Source: Xiphias gladius (taxonomy: Eukaryota; Chordata; Actinopteri; Istiophoriformes; Xiphiidae). From it: a stretch of 64,000 bases of DNA. Shown here one piece after another: positions 51,801-61,800 of this stretch. How positions within the stretch are numbered: the stretch's first letter is position 1; each line of letters opens with the position of its first letter. Where the stretch lies: the NCBI RefSeq assembly GCF_016859285.1, contig NC_053407.1, forward strand, positions 21,173,715-21,237,714, in the 5' to 3' direction. Made by a program: the position numbers and the translations under genes. Below the pieces are notes generated by a model. The model was given only the letters and a program-made list of their open reading frames with translations, made no database searches and had not been told where the DNA came from.

Positions 51801-54800
51801 CTCAATGACAAGAAATCGGCTATCTATCCTTCATCAGTGTCCCAATCATGTGGTGTGGCTACCTTTTAAATAGCAAACACATAGGTGATTATCCTTAAGG
51901 GCCTTATTATCCTTGTTTTTTTTTTTTTTTTTTTAAAAATCAAATTTGATGGTGGATCCACTGAGCAGATCCCACATTTTTCTGAGGTGAACTTCTATCT
52001 TCTTTCTTGTTCCAATGCCTGATGCTCATTGATTGTCATGTATTTGATTGTCTTGCCATGTGCAGTGCTGATTACCTCGAGGGAAATCACGTGTGTTTGA
52101 TATTTTAAAAGGCAGTTAAACTGCACAATTGTGACACTGATGAAGGTCAGACGAACGCAAAGATTTTGTTTTATGTAAATAAAGCGATTTCTTTCTACCG
52201 ATCCTCCTCTGTCATCATCTGTTATTGTATATTATATATTATAAGGAGAACGCACCAATTCTTCTGAACACAGTGGAAACCTTATATGTAAATTTTTGGA
52301 TGCATAAAATTAGACACATTGAAGTATGGGTCAGTTAGCAACAAAGTAGTGTAAACGCAGTGAATATTTTTTTCTAGGACTGCAACTAAAAATGTCATTA
52401 TTGATGAATGTGCAGATTATTTTCTCGATCAATCAACTGGCCCTTTAAAATGTAACGTTGAAAAAAAATTCCCCTTTGTAAGATGATGCATTGAAATGGC
52501 TTGTTTTACAGGGCAATCAGGCCAAACCAAAACATTTTTTTTTTCACTTTATAACATAGAAATGCATCCAATTATCACCTTTGAGAAGCTGTTACCAGAG
52601 ACTGGCATTTTTTAATTACTACAATGATTATCAAAAAAGTTTCAAATTATTTTTCTGTCAAATGACTAATCAGTTAATTGTTGCAGTTCTAACTTTTGCT
52701 CCATTGTTAGAATTTCTGAGGACACTAAATAGTACATAAAATTCACACTCATTCATATGCTCAAATAAAATATATAATGCACTAAATATTAAATAATGAC
52801 TGATTTTGCACACAGCTAATAACTGCACAGAAGCTCTCTTTTCCACAATAGTGTCAATCCAAAAGAGATTCTCTTATCTAATCTCCGCAATCCAATCCGT
52901 TATTTCTACTCTTGACTTGTCCACTAAAGTTTTTTTTTTTTTTTTAAACCAATCAGGTGATTCCACTTCATGTGGTTTACAGGCACCAACGTCTAGCTCA
53001 CAGGCATGCTGACCTGGACAGTGAATAATCTTGAGAACATTTAGATCAGTTTATTTTGCTGCTTCAACATACCTCTAGTGTAGACTTTGGTTAATAACTT
53101 AACAGCCACGCAGTACTGACAATTTAATGGACATGGTTGGTTTATCTGGTCTTATGTAACTCTGCCCCACAATATCTTTTGTTTGCAATGTGTGCAGAAG
53201 AATTTGCTCAACCTTCGATCACACCACCCCACACTGGAGATAGGGGACACGATTATGAGCCTTCCAAGGCTATGTGCATGTAGATCTAGGACAGCCAGTC
53301 TTGTAATTATTGCTGCGCCAAGCTAGCAGCAGCAACAGAGAAACAGGTGACAAGCTAGATCAGAGCCCTCCTACTCTTGGCCTTCAACATCTGGCTGCAT
53401 GGCACTCTCCCACCACTGACGCCGCCCTCACAGCGAAGGAAGAGAACAGAACAGCTGGCCCGAGCAGCCCTCCGGACCCTGTGCCAAGATCCTACACTTG
53501 GCACAGATCAACAGCTCCCCGGTCACAACAAAAGGGATCACCGTGACGCTTAGCTTACTGACATAGCACTATGGCTGTGTTGGCTGCCAAAGGATCACGC
53601 TTAAGCCCTGATAGTCACTCTCACTGTCAACAATCACAGGGATAAATCAAATACAGCTGGGGCAAGATCTAATCACCAACTCTCTGTCACCAAGTTTCAC
53701 AGATGAGATATTCATCAAAAAATACCATTTGAAAGTGTGAAATATTCAAAAAATTTCAAACCACGCATATTTAAATCATCAATTCTCACAAGATCTCCTC
53801 AATGTGGGGTTATAACAACAGGTAGGCTTGCGTCTAGCAATTATTTTCATTATTGATTAACCTTATTTTTTCAGTTAACTAATTAATTGTCCTGTCTCAT
53901 AAATGTTAAAAAAAATAATGAAAATGCCCATTTCCTAGAAGTCAAATTGGCATACAATATACTGTCACTTAAAAAGAAAAGCAGCAACTCTTCACAATTA
54001 AGAAGCTGGCATTTATTTTCCTGTTTCAGCTATAATCACAATTAGATCTACAATGACTTGTTGATTAATTGATTAGCCAATCGAAAAAAGTTATCAGCAA
54101 CTATTCTTATAATTGATTAATTGTCATTTTTCGAGAAAAAATACATAACATTTGATGGTGAGGATTCGCCGCCTTTCTTGGTCTTACATTAAGGTAAATT
54201 GAACAATTTAAGAGTTTTGGACTGTTAGTCAGATAAAACAAGACATATAATGAGGTTGTCTTGTGCCCTGGGGTGGACGTTTCTCACTGTATTCTAATGG
54301 ATCCAACACCAAATGATTAATCGATTGTGAAAATAATCGTTTGTTGGCCATAATCATGGCAGAAGGAAATAAGGGGTAATAGATCAAAAAGAAAATACAA
54401 CTCAAGAACTGACCTTGCTACCATTCAATACCAACCACGCACTGAACTAATTTGAACGAAAAGAGTAGTAAAAATGCTTTAAAGAATCACCCTTACAAGA
54501 GACCAAGAAAATCAGACCATGAAATCCAAAGGCAGGGCCCGTTTTGTTGCGAAATAAAGACAGCACTCCTGAAAGTGCAAACATTTAAATTTTAAACAGT
54601 GTTGTAAAAGCAGGCTGTGGTTTTGAAGATGTTTTTGTCAAACAGGATTAGCTGATGTTATGTCGAGAGGACGGGAGCTATAATGTGGACCTCTGTGCTG
54701 GGTCTTTTTCTCCCTTGTTTACATGCGCTGTCACAAGATTTCCATTAATGGCTCAATAATGTAGGAAACCACGTGTTTGGTGCGGTTAAGTAAGCACTCT

Positions 54801-55109
54801 ACATTCAACATGGAGGGGGGCACCAATGCCTGAGAGCTGCAGCTAACGATGTGAGCTAGCTCGGCAGCTAGCAGAGACAGCCCCGTGTGCTGCATGCAAT
54901 AAACGTTCGCTTTGAGCTGTTAAGTTCTAGCCAATAACACTACAAAACAAACAGTTATTAGGGCGGGCACATGATGTATTAATATCAAACTTTAGGACAA
55001 CTTAACTAACTAACTTTGCCCAACGCACTTCCTTATAAGACCCGCTCATTATTGACCGATGTAACACCTACCGTTTGACGAGTACACGGCAAGGTAAACT
55101 TATCCACTT

Positions 55110-55140
<31 letters not shown>

Positions 55141-55549
55141 CTAACTAAGGCGCCGAAGAAGAGGGTGCAGCTGCGTTGAAGAAGCACACACAGATACCCC
55201 GGGCTGCTTTAAAAAAAAAAAAAAAAGTTATTCGATGCTGTTTTCCTGAGCTGATACCGAAACGGGTGATCTGCGGAAGCACATGTCACTTGACTATTGT
55301 AGCGCCCAGCAAACTGCGTTTTCTCTCAGTCCCTCCGAGCAAGACGTGTTAGCCCATAAGGTGTGTGCTCGGCCGTAGCTAGGAGTGGTGGTACATTTAC
55401 TTAACCGACTTCTGTTGTGGTTAGAGCCGTTATTATCCAAGTTGGACAAACTATTTCAACTCCAGGTGCGCGTACCGTGTCATTAGCAACGTTAGCATCC
55501 CAGTTGCCAGTTAAGCTAACGCTAGCCAACTCCCAACTCGCCCTGAACT

Positions 55550-55580
<31 letters not shown>

Positions 55581-58534
55581 CTGGTTCCGCTCTAAAAACA
55601 CTCAGAAATGCTAAGGTTCCTGTCGAGAACGCAGCACAGATCGATAGTTGGATTACTTACATTGTGAGAGTGGACGGGTGGAAATTTAGGTTGAACGCTG
55701 AAGTCATACTCAAAACACCGTCTATCTAACAATGAGTAGCGACGTCCGCTCACTCACAAGAGGCTCAACTCCTGCGAGACGGCGAGAAGACGAAGCAGAA
55801 CAGGTGCAAAGGGGGGGGGGGGGCGTCTTCTTCAAAACTGCATGAGAGAGCGAGGGAGCGGGAGTGAGCGAGAAAGAGAGAGTATGGGCACCGGTATCCG
55901 CCTTATTCCTTCCTCCTAATTTCACTCTCGTCCCCGACTGAAATAAATTCAGGCACGCCGCTGTCACACTGCACACCGAGCTGCAGCAAACCAGAGGCGT
56001 GGCCTCTCCAACAAAAGTCTGAGACCATGCTGCTTGCTGCTTGCTGCTGCCGCCGCCGCTGCTGCTCTGCAAGCCTCACCGCGCTTCTGCCCCGATGTAA
56101 AATTACTGTAATGTCCCTATAGGGGCTGGCTACATGGTGCTCTATAGATTATGTGGTTTTATCTGCTGTGGGATCAATATAATATCCCTATAATGACTCC
56201 TAGAGCATTTTAAGAAAAGAAAAATCCACCTCAGAAGAATCGGGTCCTGTCGAGCCTCGTCGTGAAGGGAGATTAGTCTGTGGATGAGTCAGGGATCTAA
56301 TGATCCTAATTAAAGAGACATTTATAATGTTAAAGTCTAGTACCCAGGTCATTACCATCAAGATTAATAATGCTGCTCCTCTTTCCATATTGTCCCAGGA
56401 ATCCAAAGTAGGCACCTGGCTTTTTAATTGGGTTAGACAAATAAAAAAAAGATCATTTTCGGCTTCTTTATCGGCTGGCATTGCGGATAGGTCCATAAGT
56501 CTCTTCCTATCAAAAGTGAGATGGTTAAAATGCAGTTTTTCTTGCTGTCTTCAGTCTTGCTTTTCCCCAGGGTCATAGGTCATGTTCCCCTTTGTGCTGG
56601 GCTGTTTTTCCCCTGGGGGATGGGGAGCCTATCTTCTTTTGTTGTGCTGGATTCGCAGGGCGAGGCCTATACACTTGGGGGAAAGGTAGGGGGGTCGTTG
56701 TCAAGTACTGTTTGCCTTAGCAGAGGGGGGGGGGGATCCTAATTATCAAACCATTCATTATTGCTCCAGCAGCTGCAAAATCCAAAAATATTATTCATAG
56801 CGAGTGTTAAGAAACATCCCCTTTATAAAATCCAACTTAATCCCTGTATCCCTAGCAATTTCAACGCAACCTGGCATCAGTGCAGAGTAGGGTCTATTAA
56901 ACGGTGCCCAAAAGAGGGTTGTATGCATAATGTGATATGCGACCTATTTTGCCATACATCCAGGCAAGCCCACTCTGCAACATAAATTACCATTAAGCTT
57001 GAGGGGCTGCTATAAAAACGTAGTCTAAACCTCTCCGGAGAATCGGGTTTCATTAAGATGGAGGAAAAATACAATAATGTCATCCCATCTGCAGCATCCA
57101 CATATTTCCTTTGACTCAATTAGATCTCAGGGGATCTTATTCAATAGATTTGTTACAAAAGAAGCAGGATTCTTGTAAGGAGCAGCCCCCTTTCCCTATT
57201 GGGTACGTACAATACATACAGTACAGTTTTCTGAGCAGTACATAATGCCATCGCAACAGTTTATTCCTACTATTTGGGATGCATCTCTTTGGGTTTTCTT
57301 TAGAGATGTTTGCTGGGGTGAATTCCAGAGGCCAATGCCCAGTTGCTGGCACCTTCTAATACTAGCCTCCTGTTCTTAATCTGAGATTACTACTACTGTA
57401 ATCCTATCATAATCCTCCACACGTACCATGCTTTTGTTGTTTACATCAGATGTTTTCCCCTCAGGCAGTGGAGCACAGGTCCCAGGGGTCAGTCATCATT
57501 GCACAGCATTTAAATTTGCACCCTTTCATGAAAAACTCCATAGTAATAAAATAGGCCGCCACATTGTGTCTTTTTGATCACGTCATCTTGAACTTGATGG
57601 TCCACTTTTTCTGAGCTCTGCCTTTCCTGAAAGAAAGCATTTGCAGAATGCTGACCAACTAAAAATGGAGAAAATGGAGAGACGGAACGTCATCTTATTA
57701 TGCTTTCTAGAGGACATCTACTGTGTCAATATGTCCTAAGCACATGTGATAACACCACTTTATCAATGTCCAGTTCCCCCTAAATTTATGCAAATTCCAC
57801 AGTGGATGTAAATGTCTCATGTTGTTCTTTTAATGATAAGTGGTATCTGTTGTTGTTTTTGACTGAGGAAGTACAGTAAGGCCTGGGCTGGCTTCAACAG
57901 ATCTCTAATCACACGGGTTTGATTTTTTCAGTGGCCTGTGCGATTCAAACGAGACAAACACCCGCATCACTGACACATTCCACTCTCTTTCTTTATTTAG
58001 AGTTGATGCAAGTATCTGAGCCCTTGTGGAACTTTGAATAGAAGAGAGAGGTACATTTAATGATATGACAATACATTGGTATTGATTTTTCTATTTCAAT
58101 ACGTTTTAACAATTTAAAACTAAAGTACTATTTCCTGAGTGAATTATTTGTTTCTTGGGAAGATGGGATTGATCTGAACAGCCGAATTCCCTAGATTGAA
58201 ATATATGGTTTCTGGTTTCCTGGGGAGAAAAAAAAACAAAACATATAGGCACACCAAGAGAGCACTACTCTGCCCACAGTCAGAATCACAGCAGGAAGAA
58301 TGCCTCAACTGCAAACAATACATCCTATGACAATATCCAGCCTAGACAAAGAGGCAGTCCAAATACGGGCTGCTCCACAAAAGCTAGCCCAGATTTGAAT
58401 GAGGGGCCAATCCCTACATACCTCATAGGCAGGTCCTCATTCCTGACAGAGATCCCGGCCGCAGAGGGGGGACAGCGCATGCTGTTGGCATACAAACTCT
58501 GCACCAGGGCCAGCTCAGAAGAGTGTTCCAACAT
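30705..58534 (-). CDS. celf2: celf2: CUGBP Elav-like family member 2, RNA-binding protein
   Basis: Twelve shared coding exons plus either of two first exons join in frame. The common part from Met at 46447 is 487 residues; full isoforms are 507 (exon 55661-55707) or 529 (exon 58422-58534). Three RRMs are visible in common-part numbering: RRM1 about 16-97 (MFVGQIP and GCCFVTF), RRM2 about 108-188 (KLFVGM and GCAFVTF), and RRM3 about 402-480 (NLFIYHL and CFGFVSY), with an Ala/Gln/Ser-rich linker between RRM2 and RRM3 and the family C-terminus KNDSKPY. CELF2 binds GU-rich RNA, controls alternative splicing in the nucleus and mRNA stability or translation in the cytoplasm. The choice of CELF2 over CELF1 rests on the N-terminal exons, [18 protein letters not shown], the linker, and the taf3/dhtkd1 neighbours. 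Exon lengths 83, 49, 135 and 80 for the RRM1-RRM2 region match the human gene. Confidence 0.95.
32349..32492 (-). CDS. celf2: celf2 exon, start of RRM3
   Basis: 144 nt encoding [37 protein letters not shown] and [13 protein letters not shown]2 (NLFIYHL) and half of RNP1 are here. Almost identical to human. Confidence 0.98.
32719..32895 (-). CDS. celf2: celf2 exon, linker before RRM3
   Basis: 177 nt encoding [40 protein letters not shown] and [22 protein letters not shown] and QQY are conserved in CELF1/2. Confidence 0.96.
34106..34234 (-). CDS. celf2: celf2 exon, divergent linker
   Basis: 129 nt encoding [20 protein letters not shown] then [20 protein letters not shown]. Human has [20 protein letters not shown] and GLNNINALA, so this is the CELF2-type linker. 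Confidence 0.93.
34768..34902 (-). CDS. celf2: celf2 exon, polyalanine linker
   Basis: 135 nt encoding [20 protein letters not shown] and a Ser/Gly/Thr-rich tail ending in [21 protein letters not shown] matches CELF2; CELF1 has ASAAQ. Confidence 0.95.
35042..35312 (+). repeat. Teleost interspersed repeat (GACCTTTGATC ... CTGGCCACGGCG), copy 1
   Basis: Shares GAATCATAATATATGTAGTG, TTTTGTCATAATTGGTGTATG, GAGTTACGGCCAAAAATG and GTGAGGTCACAGTGA with 46640-46930. A common fish repeat, in the same orientation in both places. It lies in a celf2 intron. Confidence 0.6.
36459..36522 (-). CDS. celf2: celf2 exon, 64 nt linker
   Basis: Encodes [20 protein letters not shown] plus G. Human CELF2 has LLQQATSSSNLGAFSGIQQM at this point, confirming both the exon and the paralogue. 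Confidence 0.95.
37875..38036 (-). CDS. celf2: celf2 exon, end of RRM2 and Gln-rich linker
   Basis: 162 nt encoding [20 protein letters not shown], a Gln-rich helix and [18 protein letters not shown]. Acceptor TGCTTCAG, donor GCT|GTAAGT. Confidence 0.97.
39234..39313 (-). CDS. celf2: celf2 exon, RRM2 (RNP1)
   Basis: 80 nt encoding [20 protein letters not shown] and HHSQTME. GCAFVTF is RNP1 of RRM2. The exon length equals the human one. Confidence 0.97.
40227..40361 (-). CDS. celf2: celf2 exon, start of RRM2
   Basis: 135 nt encoding [39 protein letters not shown] and PDGQSR. KLFVGM is RNP2. Several positions ([14 protein letters not shown]) differ from the nearly invariant KCNENDIRV and DGLSR of other vertebrate CELF2. 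Confidence 0.97.
40915..40963 (-). CDS. celf2: celf2 exon, 49 nt RRM1-RRM2 connector
   Basis: Encodes [16 protein letters not shown] plus the first base of the next codon. It matches the human 49-nt exon ([16 protein letters not shown]). Confidence 0.97.
41862..42369 (+). mobile_element. hAT-type DNA transposon remnant with decayed BED zinc finger
   Basis: A 508-bp insertion in a celf2 intron. The ends read TAGGGATGTGCGCGATTAG and, on the other strand, TAGGGATTTTCCTAACGACT. Both sides carry the same 8-bp duplication, GTCAATGC (41854-41861 and 42370-42377), the length made by hAT transposases. Inside, the frame 41935-42240 contains [20 protein letters not shown] followed by [13 protein letters not shown], the first half of a BED zinc finger. 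The expected downstream His pair is not present, and no transposase catalytic region follows, so the copy is not active by itself. Confidence 0.85.
43193..43275 (-). CDS. celf2: celf2 exon, RRM1 (RNP1)
   Basis: 83 nt encoding [20 protein letters not shown] and [15 protein letters not shown] is RNP1 of RRM1. Donor GGG|GTGAGT. Confidence 0.97.
46270..46460 (-). CDS. celf2: celf2 first shared coding exon (start of RRM1)
   Basis: 191 nt. From the acceptor at 46460 it reads C AAC GGC AGC AAG ATG, giving NGSK then [19 protein letters not shown] and [18 protein letters not shown] to PPQSK. Human CELF2 has NGTANKMNGALDH here. The first base completes a codon from either upstream exon, and Met at 46447 can also act as an internal start. 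A 17-nt poly-T run precedes the acceptor. Confidence 0.96.
46640..46930 (+). repeat. Teleost interspersed repeat, copy 2 (with GACGGACAGACAGACAACCC end)
   Basis: Longer copy of the family at 35042-35312. Includes GAGTCCAAGTGGACAAATTT, AAATTCCCTAAAGGCGTTCC and GAGACAGACGGACAGACAGA before AACCCAAAAACATAATGCC. Confidence 0.65.
51223..51256. promoter_or_regulatory. Candidate homeodomain-type inverted site in celf2 intron
   Basis: CCATAATCAC (51223-51232) and GTGATTATGG (51247-51256) form a perfect 10-bp inverted repeat with a 14-bp spacer. Each arm contains TAATCA/TGATTA, a core bound by homeodomain proteins such as PBX/MEIS/HOX types. It sits within non-repetitive sequence. Function is inferred only from the motif. 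Confidence 0.35.
52376..52690 (-). repeat. Teleost short DNA repeat (AATCGATTAATCG type), copy 3
   Basis: Ends AGGACTGCAACTAAAAATG and, reverse complemented, AGAACTGCAACAATTAACTG are inverted repeats. The interior shares the TATAAC and AGCTTCT modules of the family in reverse orientation. Confidence 0.6.
53826..54366. repeat. Two adjacent copies of the AATCGATTAATCG-type repeat
   Basis: The first copy (53826-54088) is in reverse orientation, with AGAAGCTGGCATTTATTTTC, and the second (54089-54366) is forward, ending CCAAATGATTAATCGATTGTG. They meet near GTTATCAGCAACTATTC, a head-to-head pair in a celf2 intron. Confidence 0.55.
55661..55707 (-). CDS. celf2: celf2 alternative first coding exon, proximal (MTSAF type)
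   Basis: ATG at 55707 opens [15 protein letters not shown] plus AT, followed by a GTAAGT donor. Spliced to 46460 the next residues are I-NGSK-MNG. Human CELF2 isoforms that start MTSAFKLDFLP also lead into ING at the same junction, so start, frame and splice point all agree. This copy lacks about nine residues found at the end of the human exon. The surrounding CpG-rich sequence is the likely promoter. Confidence 0.85.
55708..56060 (-). promoter_or_regulatory. celf2: celf2 proximal promoter and 5' UTR
   Basis: Upstream of the MTSAF exon, with a C/G homopolymer (55811-55823 on the plus strand), GA-rich stretches at 55850-55880 and CpG clusters ending near 56060 at a GCTGCTGCCGCC run. No TATA box is obvious. 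The transcription start is not defined by sequence. Confidence 0.45.
56061..58421 (-). other. celf2: celf2 region between the two alternative first exons
   Basis: No exon recognised. Much of 56190-57360 is non-repetitive, with homeobox-like AATTA/TAATGA motifs and no coding frame, and looks like candidate conserved regulatory sequence. The part from 57480 to 58230 is AT-rich with nothing I can name. Confidence 0.5.
58422..58534 (-). CDS. celf2: celf2 alternative first coding exon, distal (SELAL/SMRCP type)
   Basis: ATG at 58534 opens [20 protein letters not shown] and [17 protein letters not shown] plus AG, then a GTATGT donor. Human CELF2 has an isoform starting MFERTSELAFVETISVESMR and CPKSAVTMRNEELLL followed by SNGTANK. 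Splicing to 46460 gives S-NGSK, the same junction and frame. An in-frame ATG also exists 21 nt upstream (58555, adding MDFFRAP); I chose 58534 because it aligns with the human start. The 529-residue isoform results. Confidence 0.85.
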
Positions 58535-58800
58535 CGGTGCTCTGAAAAAATCCACCCGGTGTAATGGACACTTTCTTCTCTTTCCCTCTTTCCTCTATGT
58601 GTTTCTCTCCCTTTCCCTGTCTCCCGCCCACTCTTTCTCCTCGGTTTAGTGCAGCAGAGCGGCGCCCACCCCCTTCGCTGACTGGCGTGGCTGAAATAAT
58701 CCTCTCTGACAGCTCATCATGCGCTAATGCATTGTGCTGCCTGCGGCAGCCCAGTTTGCAGGCTATAAAGCTGTGGCCACTGTAGCACTCCTGCACTAAT
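58535..58800 (-). promoter_or_regulatory. celf2: Candidate distal celf2 promoter
   Basis: Just upstream of the distal first exon. On the minus strand GGCCACAGCTTTATAGCC near 58775-58760 contains a TATA-like element, followed by GCCGCAGGCAGCACAATGCA and CTGTCAGAGAGGATTATTTC, all non-repetitive. It is probably the promoter and 5' UTR of the distal isoform. Confidence 0.35.
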
Positions 58801-61800
58801 TGACACCCGTGTTAAATAAAAAAAAACTTCAGGAAATTGGACATGGATGATTTAATCCCACTGTCAGATTGGGGAAAATTAGAAGAAGCATTGACACAGT
58901 TGCCACAAGAGCTCATCCACAAGTCCTGGTTTTGTGGCCCGCCTCTGTCAATGTTGGCATGTATTTGAATCAGTGAAGTGCTCCAGATAAAGGCCATGGC
59001 ATTCACGCTCCTGGAAATGGGTTTCACACACCTGGCACCCTCATAACTGCGTCCATTATAACTGATTTTCTCATTTAACGTTCTGCTCATCTCTCAGCAC
59101 CCTTACATACTGTAGGTGGACATTATATCTCATTTCTGTGACTCGGCTGATAATAAACCGGTGGGCGGCAAGTAGAGAGCTTTCCTTGACAACCTCATGT
59201 CATTATTATTCCGGAGTAGACAGGGATAAAGATAGCCTGCCGGAACATAAGCAAACATTACAGTCAAAATGAATACTTGTTAAATAAAGACAGATCATGG
59301 TGCTGTCTCTATTTTTCAACATCAGGCTGCAGTCAGTCTACGCTCGGACTGAAACACCTGCAGTGCTTTTAAAGTTCATTGAACTGCCAGCGCGTATGGT
59401 ACGGGCCCACCTGTGGGCCTACCTGCAGCACTTGAGAGCATAAGGTACGTACATACTCAGATGACATGTGCCTCCACGTAAGGAAATGGCTCTCCACATT
59501 AAAACTGAATTACTGGACACCCTAATCATCAGCCGATGAGAGCGCAGTGAGGAGGCTTAACAGCAGAGTTTTATCAAAAGATGCCCGGCATGTTAATTTG
59601 CTGTGGACGGAGCTCATTTGTCTCCGCTTTGAGGCATATGGTGTGGAATATGATGAAGGCAAAGCAGTTTTTGAAGGTGCTGAACACTGGTGAACTTATA
59701 ATGAATTCTCTCCTAACTGACGCATAAAGCACGTTATGCTGTCACTATGCCATCCGATAAAAAAATGAAAGAGTAATTTGTCACAATATTCTTTGCACAA
59801 AACCCAGGGGAAATTAAATCTAGGTCTCGTTCCCCCATAGGTGTTGTGTCCCTTTAGAGTAACTTGACATTAAGTAGGAAAGTCATCTGAAACAGGGTCA
59901 TGTCAGTGTGTGCCGGTATCAGTACAGTTGAGAAGACCAGCATGAAGGGGCTACACTTCCTCTGATCGTACCACGAATCCTCTTCATTTCAGCCCCGCTC
60001 TTTCTGCTGACATGAATATTTTAAACACCGATGTTGAAATCCAGTTCTGTATGATGTGTTGCTGCTTAGTATGTCTGTCAGTGCCACAGGCGCCGTGTAG
60101 AGCACAGAATAACTGAGGTTCTTTCTTCCTGCTCTGAGCCACCAACGTGTACCAGCGGAAAAAAAAAACCGAACAGTGGGATAATGCTGTGTGCAGAAAT
60201 GCTTTACAGTTGAAACTTCACAGAATAATACGACAGAAAATGGTACGGGGGTGCTGTAAGAAATACATTTATAATGCATCGGAATTCTGAAAGCTGGAAG
60301 TAAATGCAACAAAGATACACTGTTGTAACAGCCACATCCTGTGCACATCCCTGGTGAACGGAAAATGGTTCGTTAGTAGGTCTTAGCACATGCTGCAGCT
60401 GGAAAAAAAAAAACAAGAAAACCCACTCATGCTTGTCGAGTAATAAGTCAAATAACGGCACGTTTACAGCACTGCAGGTGGTCACGTAATGAGCGAAAGC
60501 AGCCATCAGCTTTCCCTTTTCACCACTCATGAGGTCCGTTGGGAGTGATCGCACAAGCAAGCGCTGTCTGTGTTTTTGTGGGTTAAAACTGAAACTGTCA
60601 CAGCTCGCCGCACATTGTGCTCTGTAGCGTGCACTAACACCAAGTACGGTTTGCATGAGCTTTAACATTGGAGAAGTAAAACTAACTTGTCACTTGAATT
60701 TGAAACATATCACCTGTTTATGTATAAATAAGCAGGGCGTGCTGAATTATAGCAGCATTATACCCGGGGTTAAAAGGCAATGTAGATCCATCTGGACAAG
60801 GTGAGACATTTTTACCTAGTAATTATTAAAGACTTAATCCTTTTTTATGTCAGACGTGTCAGAACTCTATCTTTACCAGCAGTAAAATTTATGATCCAAC
60901 AGATGCAAGCAACAAGCTTGGACTGCACGACACCTGACACCAGCATGCGTGACTGAAGAGGGAAGGGGAGCATTAGACGCTGTCCAATTGTGGATACTGC
61001 TGTGTATCTATGACCATTTTGACATTTTAATTCATACATCATCTTTTTTTTTTTTCCAAAAATAAGACCCTTTCCTTGAAAACTCAAAAATGATTTAGGA
61101 CTGAAGTGCTGTACTACAGGTCTAACATACTGTGTTTTCCCCCTCTGTGAATTGACTGTCGGTGTTGGCTTGCTTGAGTGGATGCACTTCATGTGATAAA
61201 AACCTACACCACATTGAAATGTCAGCTTATTTTGCATGGACAGAAGTAATTTAACTTCCCTTTTTCTCAGGTCACACATCATTTTTTCCACTTCCTCTTT
61301 ATCGTAGTATATGGGTTACATACACTCAAAGAGAAAGATAAGATGAAGTAAAAGGAATATTTCACAAGTTTAAAAAGTGAATGAGTCAGGTGTGCTTTCT
61401 ATCTCTAGCTCATATCAAGCATCTGCGTCTAATCAAGATATTGTATCTGAGAGCCTGAGAATTAATCCTATTTATTACTAAACTATGATTGTAGTCACTA
61501 AATAAGGGCACTGAACAAATCTGTGATTGGGCGTACCACAATCCCCATCAATCGAAACAGGATATAATTGAAATATTGGATTTTGGTGCCCATGTAGAAA
61601 GACTGAGAGTCATCCTGGTGTAGTCATGGGTTTAATAAAACTAGTCCAAAACTAGTTCACGTCTTTAACCTTTCATCAGGTTTTCCTAAGAGCTCTCTGA
61701 CAGCTGCAGCGGCTCTGCACACCACACCGCTCTGCCAAATAATTGATTTTAAAGTACTGCTGGTCAGCCAGCAATAGTCTGCTGATTGTTCCCAGAAATA

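Larger units (their letters stand above)
46461..55660 (-). other. celf2: Large celf2 5' intron (9.2 kb)
   Basis: Separates the shared exon from the proximal alternative first exon. No further exon was recognised on either strand. It carries repeats at 46640-46930, 52376-52690 and 53826-54366, long A or T runs, and non-repetitive blocks, notably 51050-51470, that may be conserved enhancers. Confidence 0.75.

Noticed and set aside
60204..60668. 154-codon minus-strand frame between celf2 and taf3
   Set aside because: Contains homopolymer Phe from a poly-A tract and no recognised domain; composition matches non-coding DNA.
60845..61291. 148-codon minus-strand frame between celf2 and taf3
   Set aside because: No motif or splice context, and interrupted by a Lys run from a poly-T tract. 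Treated as chance.
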